From JACPFV01 sp035526825 (GTDB lineage Bacteria; Pseudomonadota; Gammaproteobacteria; Nevskiales; Nevskiaceae): DNA of 64,000 nt. A model generated the notes under the pieces. The model did not search any database. It was given only the letters and a program-made list of their open reading frames with translations, and was not told the DNA's origin. A program made the position numbers and the translations under genes. Location of the stretch: contig DATLBT010000132.1 of the NCBI GenBank assembly GCA_035526825.1, positions 49,001 through 113,000 on the forward strand, in the 5' to 3' direction. Positions 7,530 to 15,618 of the stretch are shown in pieces. Position 1 is the stretch's first letter. Each line of letters starts with the position of its first letter.

Positions 7530-7814
7530 TCACCGAAAGAGTCCAAGGATCAGCTCCGAGGCCGAGGCGTGCCATTTGGGCACCCACTGCTTCGAGCTGC
7601 CTTGAGGATTCCACAGTCGCTTGAGGGCTCCCGCCAAGATTTTCCTGCGGCACCGAGCGGGCTCGGGCGCGCTCGCCGGCCGAAGCAGGAAGTCGGCGAA
7701 GAATTCAGCGTCTTCGTACATCGATGAAAGCTTCGAAATCTTGGCGGGCGGCGCTTTGGAGCCAATCGCTTTGCGAGAGCTGTTCAGGAAGGACTGCTTG
7801 CTCAGGGAAGGCAT
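7530..7814 (-). CDS. Hypothetical small protein (94 residues)
   Basis: The ATG at 7814 opens a 94-residue frame with a plausible mixed composition (MPSLSKQSFLNSSRKAIGSK, then MYEDAEFFADFLLRP). No Shine-Dalgarno is obvious and no family is recognised. It is co-oriented with alpA and the small terminase gene and would be upstream of them. A competing plus-strand frame (7293-7727) is Pro/Arg-rich and looks less protein-like. Confidence 0.3.
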   Translation of the reverse strand: MPSLSKQSFLNSSRKAIGSKAPPAKISKLSSMYEDAEFFADFLLRPASAPEPARCRRKILAGALKRLWNPQGSSKQWVPKWHASASELILGLFR

Positions 7815-8072
7815 GGCGCGGGTGATGGGCTGGAGTCTCGTATCAGGGGTCTGAGCGCCGACGTTCCAGAGTACAAGCTGATCGACGACGACTTGGAGGG
7901 GAGGGAACAGCCCGCCCGGGGAAAATCTTCGTAGTACGCGCGATCCGTTGGTGGCGCGAAAGAGACTGCACGGGCCTTGGGCGACTGCCTTCGTCGACCG
8001 ACCGCCACAAGCGACCTGCGGGCCCCCGCTGGTACCCTACATCGCCGGGAGGCAACGGGGGAGACCATCATC

Positions 8073-9968
8073 GTGGAATCAGACAAATACAACCTATCGG
8101 GCCTATTCGATCCAGAGCGCTCTTATCTTGTCCCGTTCTACCAGCGAAAGTACGTGTGGAACCAAGAGGATCAGTGGGAGCGACTGTGGTCGGACATTCA
8201 AGAAAAAGCGAATGAACGACTAACGCCGGAAACGAAGCCCACGCCCCATTTCATGGGGGCCGTGGTACTTGAGCCACAGACCCGCAACAAGCTAATCGGA
8301 GTGGAGAGGGTCCATATTATCGACGGCCAGCAGCGGATGACCACGCTGCAGTTTGTAATGACAGCAGCGCGGATTGCTCTGCTTCAGGAATCCGTGCCAG
8401 ACGCCCTGCGGTTTCTTGAGGGCTGCATGGAGAACACGCGGGTGAAGACTATGAAGGACCCCGCGGTAGAAAGATTCAAGGTATGGCCAACGGCTAGCGA
8501 CCGGGGCGCATTCAAGAAAGCGATGGAGGCGAGGTCGCTCGACGATTTACGGAAGGCTTTCCCGGCAGCAATGACGCAGTCCGGCTTGCTCCGCGTACAC
8601 GGAACGCATCCCGCTCCTCTAGCAGCGATCTGGTACTTCGCCACGGAGATGGCGTCGTGGATGAAGAAAGCCGAGGTGGGGAAGGAAAAGGCAGCCGAGG
8701 CGCTCGTTGAGGCGCTGCTCAACGATTTCGTACTCATCGGAATTCTTTTGAGCGAAGACGACGACGCGCAGGTGATCTTCGAGACGTTAAACGGGCACGG
8801 CGTCGAGCTCACGGCAACCGACCTAATCCGCAATTACGTCTTCCTGCGTGCTGATCGGGAAGAGGCAGACACGGAAGCCCTACACAAAAATCTCTGGGAG
8901 CAATACGACGTTGACTGGTGGAAGGATCAAGAGAGGCGCGGCCGACTTAACCGCCCGCGACTGGAGTGGTTCGTGAAGAGCACGATTGAGGCCGAGATGC
9001 GCGACGAAGTGGACCAGGGCCGGATCTACGCGGAGTACCAGCGGTTCGCGATGCGGCCTGGCGTGCCGAGCGTCGTCAGTGCTACAGCACAACTCACTCT
9101 GCTAAATGAGCACGCGGGGAACTATCGCGCGCTGCTGGGAGGCGATGAAAGGTCCCCCATAGGTCGGTTCGGAAAGCGGTTCAGAGAGTGGGACGCCTCG
9201 ACCGCCCATTCGCTCGCGCTCGCTATCGCGCAGTCCGGCGCATCAGGCGCTGAGCAAGATCAAATGTTCGCCATGCTCGCGTCATACATTGTTCGGCGCG
9301 CCATCTGCGGCCTCACGAACAAGAGCTACAACAAAGTCTTTATCCAAGTGTTGAAGAACCTGGGCACGACGCCGCTGCGGCCAGATTCACTGAGGTCAGG
9401 CTTGGCCACTTTCAACGGTGAAGCGACGAGATGGCCACGGGACCCTGAATTCGCGCGGGCTTTCCTTACAGCCTCGATCTACCCAGGGAGGCTTGAGAAT
9501 CAGGCGCGGCTACGCGATGTTTTGACGGTATTGGAGAACGGGTTGCGGTCATCACGGTCGGAAGATCCAAACTTCACCGGCGCCGGGAACCTAGACATCG
9601 ACCATATGCTTCCCCGCTCGCATCAACAATATTGGCCTCTTCAGGACGGGAATAGTGCATCAGTGGCGGAAATGGCCGCCGCCGCTACACCGCCGCTGCC
9701 CGGCATGACGGTTGACGCCCGCGTGGCAGAGATTATTGGGCGCGAGCAGGTCATCCCGACCTTTGGAAACCTCACCCTGCTCCACTACGGCACCAACCGC
9801 GCCGCCAGCAACCATGGCTTTGAAGCGAAGAAGGCACTCTTTCTGGCGCACACCAATCTGCATCTGAATGCCGAGTTTGCGCGCCTCACGAAGTGGAACA
9901 CGGCCGCGATTCAGGAGCGGGGGCGGAAACTGCTCGAAGTGGCAACGAAGGTGTGGGTCACGCCTTGA
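8073..9968 (+). CDS. DUF262/DUF1524 nuclease, GmrSD-like type IV restriction enzyme
   Basis: The GTG at 8073 has a GGGGGAG nine bases upstream (8057-8063); an upstream TTG at 7977 would add 32 residues that do not fit the family. The 631-residue product has the DUF262 start VPFYQRKYVW (about 21-29) and the nucleotide-binding motif IIDGQQRMTTL (about 82-92), then FETLNGHGVELTATDLIRN. The C-terminal DUF1524 part has the HNH-type DIDHMLPRSH (about 508-517) and FGNLTLLHYGTNRAASN. GmrSD enzymes cut DNA with modified cytosines using NTP; fused single-chain versions of this size are common. SspE of phosphorothioate systems has a similar architecture but no Ssp genes are nearby. It is the last gene before the island's right boundary. 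Confidence 0.88.
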   Translation: MESDKYNLSGLFDPERSYLVPFYQRKYVWNQEDQWERLWSDIQEKANERLTPETKPTPHFMGAVVLEPQTRNKLIGVERVHIIDGQQRMTTLQFVMTAARIALLQESVPDALRFLEGCMENTRVKTMKDPAVERFKVWPTASDRGAFKKAMEARSLDDLRKAFPAAMTQSGLLRVHGTHPAPLAAIWYFATEMASWMKKAEVGKEKAAEALVEALLNDFVLIGILLSEDDDAQVIFETLNGHGVELTATDLIRNYVFLRADREEADTEALHKNLWEQYDVDWWKDQERRGRLNRPRLEWFVKSTIEAEMRDEVDQGRIYAEYQRFAMRPGVPSVVSATAQLTLLNEHAGNYRALLGGDERSPIGRFGKRFREWDASTAHSLALAIAQSGASGAEQDQMFAMLASYIVRRAICGLTNKSYNKVFIQVLKNLGTTPLRPDSLRSGLATFNGEATRWPRDPEFARAFLTASIYPGRLENQARLRDVLTVLENGLRSSRSEDPNFTGAGNLDIDHMLPRSHQQYWPLQDGNSASVAEMAAAATPPLPGMTVDARVAEIIGREQVIPTFGNLTLLHYGTNRAASNHGFEAKKALFLAHTNLHLNAEFARLTKWNTAAIQERGRKLLEVATKVWVTP

Positions 9969-10145
9969 TAGTGGTTGACTGAGGTGACCGACCTTAAGCG
10001 GCTGTGGGCCGAAATTAGACTTCCAAGCGCTCCACGGTACCGTTTATCAGTTTTGGTCTACCGCTCGGTAGGTGTGTAGCCATTTGTGTAGCTCCACCGT
10101 AAGGTGCAGTGAGAAAGGCTCTATGAAACAGGCGCTTAAGCTGCC
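9969..10145. other. Non-coding right border of the island with short direct repeats
   Basis: No coding frame is supported. GTGTAGC occurs twice 12 bp apart (10074-10080 and 10086-10092), which could be integrase arm-type or excisionase sites next to the attachment core at 10146. The interval shows no other structure that I can support. Confidence 0.4.
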
Positions 10146-10170
10146 AGTTCGAGTCCTAGTCCCCCAGCCA
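10146..10170 (+). other. tRNA 3'-end fragment (glutamine-type), putative attachment site of the island
   Basis: The sequence AGTTCGAGTCCTAGT followed by CCCCCAGCCA has a T-loop (TTCGAGT), the 3' strand of a T stem (CCTAG), an acceptor strand TCCCCCA, discriminator G and CCA. The bases before the T-loop (GCCAG) do not pair with CCTAG and no 5' tRNA half lies upstream, so this is only the 3' end. The acceptor would pair with TGGGGGA, typical of tRNA-Gln. This is what remains at the far end after site-specific integration into a tRNA gene. Confidence 0.7.
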
Positions 10171-10181
10171 TTTTGAAGAAG

Positions 10182-10204
10182 GGCCCGCACTGCGGGCCTT
10201 TTTT
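10182..10204. terminator. Rho-independent terminator at the island/chromosome junction
   Basis: GGCCCGCA and TGCGGGCC form an 8-bp stem followed by six T residues (10199-10204). It suits the plus-strand tRNA that originally preceded it and may also serve the minus-strand transporter gene, whose stop codon begins exactly at 10204. Confidence 0.85.
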
Positions 10205-10653
10205 CAACTGCGAATTGTCGAGACGAACGCCCCCAGTATCGCCAGCCCCGTCCCGGCCACCCGTGGCCAGCTCACCTGGATGTCATCGACGAAGTGATCC
10301 CACGCGATGCTGAACAGCATCTGCCCCGCGACCAGCACGACGAACGTCTGCAGCGCGCCGATGCGCTCCGCCGCCCACGGCATTCCCGCCACCAGCGTCA
10401 GCCCGCACAGCCCGGGGATCACCCACCACAGCTGAAAATCGGCGAACGCGCCGCTGCCGCCCGTCAGTCCACCAAATTCGTTGCGCGAGCCGCGCGCGTA
10501 CAGCCAGAACAGCACCGCAACGACCAGCAGCCCGCCGGCATTGAGGATCACGGCCTGGGTCAGGCCGATGACGCTCGCGATGCGCTTGTTCAGCGCGACC
10601 TGGACGACGGCAAGGCAACCGAGGACGAAGGGAATGAGGAGGGCGGCGTTCAT
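10204..10653 (-). CDS. DMT-type small membrane transporter (DUF606/YdcZ family)
   Basis: A 149-residue hydrophobic protein with about five membrane segments: residues 1-22, 30-52, 72-92, 100-118 and 130-147. The N-terminus LLIPFVLGCLAVVQVALNKR and the paired small-residue helix near the end (AGTGLAILGAFVS) are characteristic of the DUF606 group of half-size drug/metabolite transporters, which work as dimers. The substrate is unknown. Its stop codon abuts the junction terminator, making this the first core gene after the island. Confidence 0.8.
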   Translation of the reverse strand: MNAALLIPFVLGCLAVVQVALNKRIASVIGLTQAVILNAGGLLVVAVLFWLYARGSRNEFGGLTGGSGAFADFQLWWVIPGLCGLTLVAGMPWAAERIGALQTFVVLVAGQMLFSIAWDHFVDDIQVSWPRVAGTGLAILGAFVSTIRS

Positions 10654-10677
10654 GCCCGCAGCCTAACGCACGCGTGC

Positions 10678-11715
10678 CTACTCGCGCCCGATGCGCCGCT
10701 CGCCGCCATACCGGTAAAAGCCCGCAGCCTCTTCCTCCCGGATGGTGTCCGCCTCGGCGCCGAAGGTGCGCTGCTGGAGTTCGGCGAGGCGGCGGTCGCG
10801 CTCGGCGCCTGAGTGCTGCGCCAGGATCTGCTCCCGCTCGCGCGCGTACTGCCGGCCCGCGGTCCAAACCTGATCACGCTCGCGGTCCAGGGTGTCCCAG
10901 CGCGCCAGTGCGGATTCGTCGAGCCCCATGCCTTCGCGCACGCGCCGCAGCGCGGCATTGCGGTCCGCAGGCCCCATCGCGCGGAGCTCGTCCTGCACGG
11001 AGGGTACGTCGAGGAAACGGTTGATCAACTCGGTGCCACGCGCGTCCATGAACGCGCTAGCTTCCGCACCCCAGGCGATCTCCACTGCGGAAACCAGCTG
11101 GGTCAGCTTCTCGTCCAGCGTGGGGCCCTGGGCAACATCCAGTGATTTCAGTGCGTCGGCCAGTTTTTCACTCCGAACTTCACCGGCGTAGATCGCTTCT
11201 GCGTCGGCGCCGAAAGCTTCGCGCCGCGCGGCCCACAGCGCGGCGCGACGCTCGTCGGGGCTCATGCGCAGCAGCGCCTCGCGGTTGACGGCGAGCCATT
11301 CGTTGAGGCGCATCAGGCCGTCGAACGCGGCAACCAGCGCATCGGCCAGTCCCGGCGCCAGTTCCGCGAGCAGCGCGCGCACGCGCTCGCGCCAGTCGTC
11401 GGGATATTGCTGCTGCAGGTAGGCGACCACTTGCTCGATTGCCTTGATCCGCGCGTGACGGTCAGCGAGGTGCGGGCCAAACTTGGCCCGCAAGGCAGCG
11501 ACGAAATCGCGATCTGCTTGCGCGAGCGGGAAATTCCCCAACGCAGGCGATGTCGTTCGCACCGGCGGCATCGGGCTCAACGTGGCCGACGCCGGAATCG
11601 CATCGATTGCGGGGTCTGCGCCGGCAATCGGTGCCTCGCGGGCCGGGCGCAGCAGCCAGCCGGCCGCGCCAACGGCGACGAGTCCGGCGAGGGCGATGAC
11701 GAAGCGTAGCTTCAT
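10678..11715 (-). CDS. Lipase-specific foldase (Lif)-like membrane-anchored chaperone
   Basis: The ATG at 11715 gives a 345-residue protein with an N-terminal anchor (RFVIALAGLVAVGAAGWLL) and a Pro/Ala linker, then a long all-helical periplasmic part. The C-terminal portion (REREQILAQHSG, LAELQQRTFGAEAD) resembles the repeated RxxxFGxEE-type helices of lipase foldases. The RxxFDY motif normally found near the N-terminus of Lif proteins is not visible, so this is either a divergent foldase or a derived helper. It follows the lipase gene by 54 bp on the same strand, the classic lipase-foldase order. Confidence 0.65.
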   Translation of the reverse strand: MKLRFVIALAGLVAVGAAGWLLRPAREAPIAGADPAIDAIPASATLSPMPPVRTTSPALGNFPLAQADRDFVAALRAKFGPHLADRHARIKAIEQVVAYLQQQYPDDWRERVRALLAELAPGLADALVAAFDGLMRLNEWLAVNREALLRMSPDERRAALWAARREAFGADAEAIYAGEVRSEKLADALKSLDVAQGPTLDEKLTQLVSAVEIAWGAEASAFMDARGTELINRFLDVPSVQDELRAMGPADRNAALRRVREGMGLDESALARWDTLDRERDQVWTAGRQYAREREQILAQHSGAERDRRLAELQQRTFGAEADTIREEEAAGFYRYGGERRIGRE

Positions 11716-11769
11716 GAAAGTGAAAGGGCCCGCCTCGTAGCCGAAGCGGGCCACTGGATCAGCTGAGCC

Positions 11770-12867
11770 TCAGTAGCCGCCGTCGGCGATGTAGTCCGTG
11801 ATCGCCGCGTAAAACTCCATCTCGTCGAACGTGTCCGGCGGCACCCCGACCACGTCAAGGTGGTCCTGGTTGACGACCCAGTTCTTGGAGGTCATGGCCA
11901 CCGACGGCGGCGCGTTGAGGTCACCGACGTAACCGGTGTCGGTCCTCTCGTAAATCCAGTCGAGCTCGCCCCACGATTCGTAGTATTGGAGGCGGTAGCC
12001 CATCTGCTGCGAATTGAGCCCGACCAATCCGTCGTCGTCGGTGTCGCGGCGATTGCCGTTGCCGATGCCGAGCGCGCCGTCGCCGTCGGCGTCGGTGGTG
12101 GCGTAGCCGTCGGCATCCGGGTCGTAAAAGGCCTCGTTGACGATGTACATCGCCGGATTCATCGACGAGCCCTGCTGCGCGGTCAGGATGCTGCGCGGCC
12201 GCGCGATGTAAGTCGTACTCGCAGGATTCGCCGCGTTGAAAACCTTGGTGCCGGTGGTCTGGCCGTCGTTCGGGTCGATGTCGTCGTGGATGAGTTGCTT
12301 CAGGCCGGCCATCGCGTCGTTGCCGGCGCCGTACACCACGTTGCCGTAGAACTCGGCGAGCGTCTCGATCACGGACTGCACGCCAGGGCCGAGGCGCCAA
12401 ACGTGCTTGGCGATCGGCGAACCGCGGTGCGGCGACGAGATGCTGATGCCGTACTTCACGACCTGGCGACCCTTGGCCGTATACAGCGACTTGGCCGCCT
12501 TGCGCAGGTCAAGACCACCTTGCGAGTGGCCGATGATGTTCACCGAGGTTGCGCCGGTGGAAGCCATGTAGCCGAGGATGTCCTGGTACAACTGATAGCC
12601 GCGCTGTTCGGAGGTGTGGAACGGCTGAACCGAGGCCACGAACGAGCGCTGGTTCCAGTCGATGTCCCAGTTGTAGGCCGGGTCGAGCACGTAGTAGCCG
12701 TAGTCGTCACCCCAATAGTCGTAACCGAGGATGTTGTCGAAGCCGGCCATGCCGTGCGCGAAGACGATCGGGTAGACCGTCTTGTTCGCGATGCGCGCTT
12801 CGGTGACGAGCGGTGAAAAAGCGAAAACCAGGGCTAGGGCGCCAACGGCCCAAGGCGACGACTTCAT
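11770..12867 (-). CDS. Secreted triacylglycerol lipase, family I
   Basis: The start at 12867 has GGAGGAG seven bases upstream. The 365-residue product has a signal peptide (to about residue 24), an oxyanion-hole loop PIVFAHGMAGFDNI and the nucleophile elbow GHSQGG (Ser115). Catalytic Asp and His candidates are in DDDGLVGLNS and DHLDVV, as in Pseudomonas/Burkholderia-type family I lipases that need a dedicated foldase. An acidic insert of DxDxDG repeats (DPDADGYATTDADGDGALG, key residues D and G) looks like added calcium sites. Acts outside the cell on long-chain acylglycerols after type II secretion, by family knowledge. Confidence 0.9.
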   Translation of the reverse strand: MKSSPWAVGALALVFAFSPLVTEARIANKTVYPIVFAHGMAGFDNILGYDYWGDDYGYYVLDPAYNWDIDWNQRSFVASVQPFHTSEQRGYQLYQDILGYMASTGATSVNIIGHSQGGLDLRKAAKSLYTAKGRQVVKYGISISSPHRGSPIAKHVWRLGPGVQSVIETLAEFYGNVVYGAGNDAMAGLKQLIHDDIDPNDGQTTGTKVFNAANPASTTYIARPRSILTAQQGSSMNPAMYIVNEAFYDPDADGYATTDADGDGALGIGNGNRRDTDDDGLVGLNSQQMGYRLQYYESWGELDWIYERTDTGYVGDLNAPPSVAMTSKNWVVNQDHLDVVGVPPDTFDEMEFYAAITDYIADGGY

Positions 12868-13076
12868 CGATATTGCTCCTCCAAGCATCCCGCTTTCCCA
12901 ACGGGGGGTGCCGTGCGGTAGGCCGTAACCCGACGCTTCGGCGCGCCCACTATGCCAGTAACTTCGACGCCACGAAAATATTTGTGCGGTAGCCCACCCA
13001 GTCGTAAACGTGACCCGCGCAGAACCGAAGCGGCAGCACTCCCCTCTAAAGGTGTTCCTGAACCCCGGAGTTCCCC

Positions 13077-13637
13077 ATGAAACTTGTACATAGCGCCGCG
13101 CTGGCGGTGTCCCTCAGCCTGATCCTGGCTCCCTCGGCATATGCCGCGGATACAGCAGACCAGGACAAGATGAAGCCGTCCGGTGCCATGCAGATGTTGA
13201 TGGACGACGACGCCAAGGACTTCTTCGAGACCGCGGCCTCGGCCAACATGCTCGAAATCGACGCCAGCAAGCTGGCCCTCGAGCGCGCGACCGACCCGGC
13301 GCTCAAGACCTACGCCCAGATGATGGTCAAGGACCACACCAAGGCATCCGGCGAGCTGATGGCGCTGGCGAAAAAGAAGGACGTTGTCCTTGAAACGAAG
13401 CTGCTCAAGCGCCACCAGATGATGCTCGACGACCTGGCGAGCGAGAAGCAGGGCTCCGAGTTCGACGATGAGTACCGCGACAAGATGGTGACGAGCCACA
13501 AGGAAGCGGTTTCGCTGTTCGACGAGGCCGCCAGGGACTCGAAGGATCCGGACATCAAGGCATTTGCGGCAAAGACGCTGCCGACGCTGCAGGCTCACGG
13601 CGGAGCGGCCAAGAAGTTGCCCAAGCCGAAGGGCTGA
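13077..13637 (+). CDS. DUF4142 periplasmic protein
   Basis: This 186-residue protein has a signal peptide ending in SAYAAD (about residue 23) and then one ferritin-like helical domain. Characteristic DUF4142 elements are FFETAASANMLEIDASKLAL, YAQMMVKDHTKASGELMALA and the late DKMVTSHKEAVSLFD. The conserved DH after MMVK is present. Biological role is unknown; in other genomes it is linked to envelope or oxidative stress. A GGAG is found just before the ATG. It is a single-gene unit, followed by a strong terminator and divergent from the lipase operon. Confidence 0.85.
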   Translation: MKLVHSAALAVSLSLILAPSAYAADTADQDKMKPSGAMQMLMDDDAKDFFETAASANMLEIDASKLALERATDPALKTYAQMMVKDHTKASGELMALAKKKDVVLETKLLKRHQMMLDDLASEKQGSEFDDEYRDKMVTSHKEAVSLFDEAARDSKDPDIKAFAAKTLPTLQAHGGAAKKLPKPKG

Positions 13638-13650
13638 TTCGGACACGAGA

Positions 13651-13687
13651 GGCGCTCGGCCGAACTACGGCCGGGCGCCTTCTTGTT
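13651..13687. terminator. Rho-independent terminator between convergent genes
   Basis: The arms GGCGCTCGGCCG (13651-13662) and CGGCCGGGCGCC (13668-13679) pair with one bulge around AACTA, followed by TTCTTGTTT. It ends the DUF4142 gene and lies 1 bp from the stop of the convergent membrane-protein gene. Confidence 0.85.
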
Positions 13688-14350
13688 TCAGGGCTGCGCG
13701 GGCGTCCGGCGCCAGGCCGCACCGACCAGCGGGAAGAACGCGAGCATCAGCAGCGAGTAGGTCCACTCGATCGCGTTGAGCGCGGCGTGGCGATCAGCCA
13801 CGAGGTATTGCAGGGGCAGGCTGGCCAGCCCGAGCATCAGCATCGCCAGGCACAGCCCGATCATCGCGCGACGCAGCGATCTGGGCACGCGCGGCTCATT
13901 GACCAGCGCCGCGGCCAACAGCAATTCGGCCAGGACCGTCAGCGCAAAGCTCAGGTTGATGCCGTAGCGCCGCAGCCACTGGTAAAGCTCGCCGTCGACG
14001 CCGAGCGCCAGCGCGTAAGTCGCGGTCGCGATGGCGGCCACCAGGCCCAGCATCGGCAGCGCGCGTTGCGTCCGGCGCCGCTCAGGCCGCACCGCGCCGA
14101 GCCAGCGCGCCGCGAGCCACCAGAACGTGGCGAGCACCACGCAGTACGGCAGCATGAGCGCCTTGAAAACCGGGGCCGCGACGCCGTGGCGCGCCGCGCG
14201 GCTCACGGAAGTGCAGCCTTCGAGATAGGGCACGCACCAAGGCACGAGCTCGGCATACGCTGAGATCAGGTAGGCGAGATTGGCGGCGAGCGCCGGGACC
14301 AGCGCCGCCAACCAGGCGACGGCTACGAGCGGGATGCGCTCGCGCCTCAC
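13688..14350 (-). CDS. Frag1/DRAM/Sfk1-like integral membrane protein
   Basis: I place the start at a GTG at 14350, two bases after the thiolase stop, giving 220 residues; an ATG at 14389 would overlap the thiolase by 38 bases. Six membrane segments are visible with a first outside loop containing the CVPYLEGCTSVSRAARHG pattern, which is conserved in the Frag1/DRAM/Sfk1 family. Function in bacteria is unknown. It probably shares a transcript with the thiolase. Confidence 0.7.
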   Translation of the reverse strand: MRRERIPLVAVAWLAALVPALAANLAYLISAYAELVPWCVPYLEGCTSVSRAARHGVAAPVFKALMLPYCVVLATFWWLAARWLGAVRPERRRTQRALPMLGLVAAIATATYALALGVDGELYQWLRRYGINLSFALTVLAELLLAAALVNEPRVPRSLRRAMIGLCLAMLMLGLASLPLQYLVADRHAALNAIEWTYSLLMLAFFPLVGAAWRRTPAQP

Positions 14351-14351
14351 C

Positions 14352-15536
14352 TCACACCATTTCGAACGCCATCGCCACGGCTTCGCCACCGCCGATGCAC
14401 AGCGTCGCGATGCCGCGCTTGCCGCCGGACTTCTTCAGCGCGCCGAGCAGGGTCGCGGCGATGCGTGCGCCCGAGGCCCCGATCGGATGACCGAGCGCGC
14501 AAGCGCCGCCGTGGATGTTGACCTTGGCTGCGTCGAGCTTGTGGTCCTTCATCGCCGCCATGGTGACCACGGCGAACGCCTCGTTGATCTCCCACAGGTC
14601 GACGTCGCCGGCCTTCCAGCCGAGCTTGTCGAGCAGCGCGCTGATGGCGTGTACCGGCGCCACCGTGAACTCGCCGGGCTGGCGCGCGTGCGAGGCATGG
14701 CCGAGGATCTTCGCGATCGGCTTGATGCCGCGCTTCGCGGCTTCGGACTGCGACATCAGCACCAGCGCCGCGGCGCCGTCCGAGATCGAGCTTGCATTGG
14801 CGGCGGTGACGGTGCCGTCCTTCTTGAACGCGGGCTTGAGCGTCGGGATCTTGGCGAGGTTGGCCTTGAACGGTGTCTCGTCGCGCGACACCTGTTCGGT
14901 GCCGGCCTTGCCGGCGACTTCCACCGGCGTCAGCTCGAAGTCGAAACTGCCGTCCTCGTTGGCCTTCTTGGCGCGGGTCAGTGACGCCACCGCGAACTCG
15001 TCCTGCTGCTGGCGCGTGAAGCCGTACTTATCGGCCGTGTGCTCGGCGTAGACGCCCATCGCGGTGCCCCGCTCGTAGGCGTCCTCGAGCCCATCAAGGG
15101 CCATGTGGTCGTACATCTGCGCGTGGCCGTAGCGATAGCCGCCGCGTGCCTTGGGCAGCAGGTAAGGCGCGTTGGTCATGCTCTCCATGCCGCCGGCGAC
15201 CATGACCTTGTTGGTGCCGGCCTTCAGCAGGTCGTGCGCCAGCATCACGGCCTTGAGGCCTGAGCCGCACATCTTGTTGATGGTCGTGCAATTCACTGAC
15301 TTGGGCAGGCCAGCGCCGAGCACGGCCTGGCGCGCAGGGGCTTGGCCCTGGCCGGCCGCCAGCACGCAGCCGACGATGGCTTCGTCGACGTCCGCAGGCG
15401 CGAGCTTGCTGCGCTCGACCGCAGCCTTGATCGCAACGCTGCCGAGTTGCGCCGCCGTCAGCGTGGAAAACTGGCCCTGCATGGCGCCGATCGGCGTGCG
15501 GGCGATGGAGGTGACGACGATCGGGTCGGACGACAT
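14352..15536 (-). CDS. Acetyl-CoA C-acetyltransferase (thiolase)
   Basis: This 394-residue enzyme condenses two acetyl-CoA or cleaves acetoacetyl-CoA. The acyl-accepting Cys lies in INKMCGSGLKAV (about 90), the NEAFAV motif near 319, the catalytic His in ALGHPIGASGAR, and the second Cys in CIGGGEAVAMAFE at the C-terminus. Length and motifs match biosynthetic thiolases of the AtoB/PhaA type. It is divergent from the leucine dehydrogenase-type gene with 82 bp between the starts, so both may be under joint control in amino acid or ketone-body breakdown. Confidence 0.93.
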   Translation of the reverse strand: MSSDPIVVTSIARTPIGAMQGQFSTLTAAQLGSVAIKAAVERSKLAPADVDEAIVGCVLAAGQGQAPARQAVLGAGLPKSVNCTTINKMCGSGLKAVMLAHDLLKAGTNKVMVAGGMESMTNAPYLLPKARGGYRYGHAQMYDHMALDGLEDAYERGTAMGVYAEHTADKYGFTRQQQDEFAVASLTRAKKANEDGSFDFELTPVEVAGKAGTEQVSRDETPFKANLAKIPTLKPAFKKDGTVTAANASSISDGAAALVLMSQSEAAKRGIKPIAKILGHASHARQPGEFTVAPVHAISALLDKLGWKAGDVDLWEINEAFAVVTMAAMKDHKLDAAKVNIHGGACALGHPIGASGARIAATLLGALKKSGGKRGIATLCIGGGEAVAMAFEMV

Positions 15537-15618
15537 GGTGGCTCCTCGTTTGGCGGCGCGAGTCTACCCGATTGTGGCTATGATGCGCGCCTCGCGGCAC
15601 CTGTAACTTGAGGATTCC

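Larger units (their letters stand above)
1..10170. mobile_element. Integrated genomic island / phage-satellite-like element (right part; left end outside the window)
   Basis: The segment up to 10170 carries accessory genes only (helicase-ATPase-PRTase cassette, Xre pair, AlpA, small terminase, GmrSD-like nuclease), while everything after 10204 is core chromosome. The boundary is a tRNA 3' end at 10146-10170 without the 5' part of the tRNA, followed by a terminator; this is what the distal attachment site of a tRNA-integrated element looks like. Base composition is visibly less GC-rich than the core part, although I did not compute it. No integrase is inside the window, so I infer it lies to the left near the intact tRNA. 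Confidence 0.75.

Noticed and set aside
7293..7727. 144-codon plus-strand frame in the island
   Set aside because: Pro/Arg-rich with a GTG start and no ribosome-binding site; no motif, and it overlaps competing minus-strand frames.
10080..10170. Possible intact tRNA or tmRNA end at the junction
   Set aside because: No 5' half is present, the T stem cannot pair (GCCAG against CCTAG), and the tmRNA end consensus CTCCACCA is absent.
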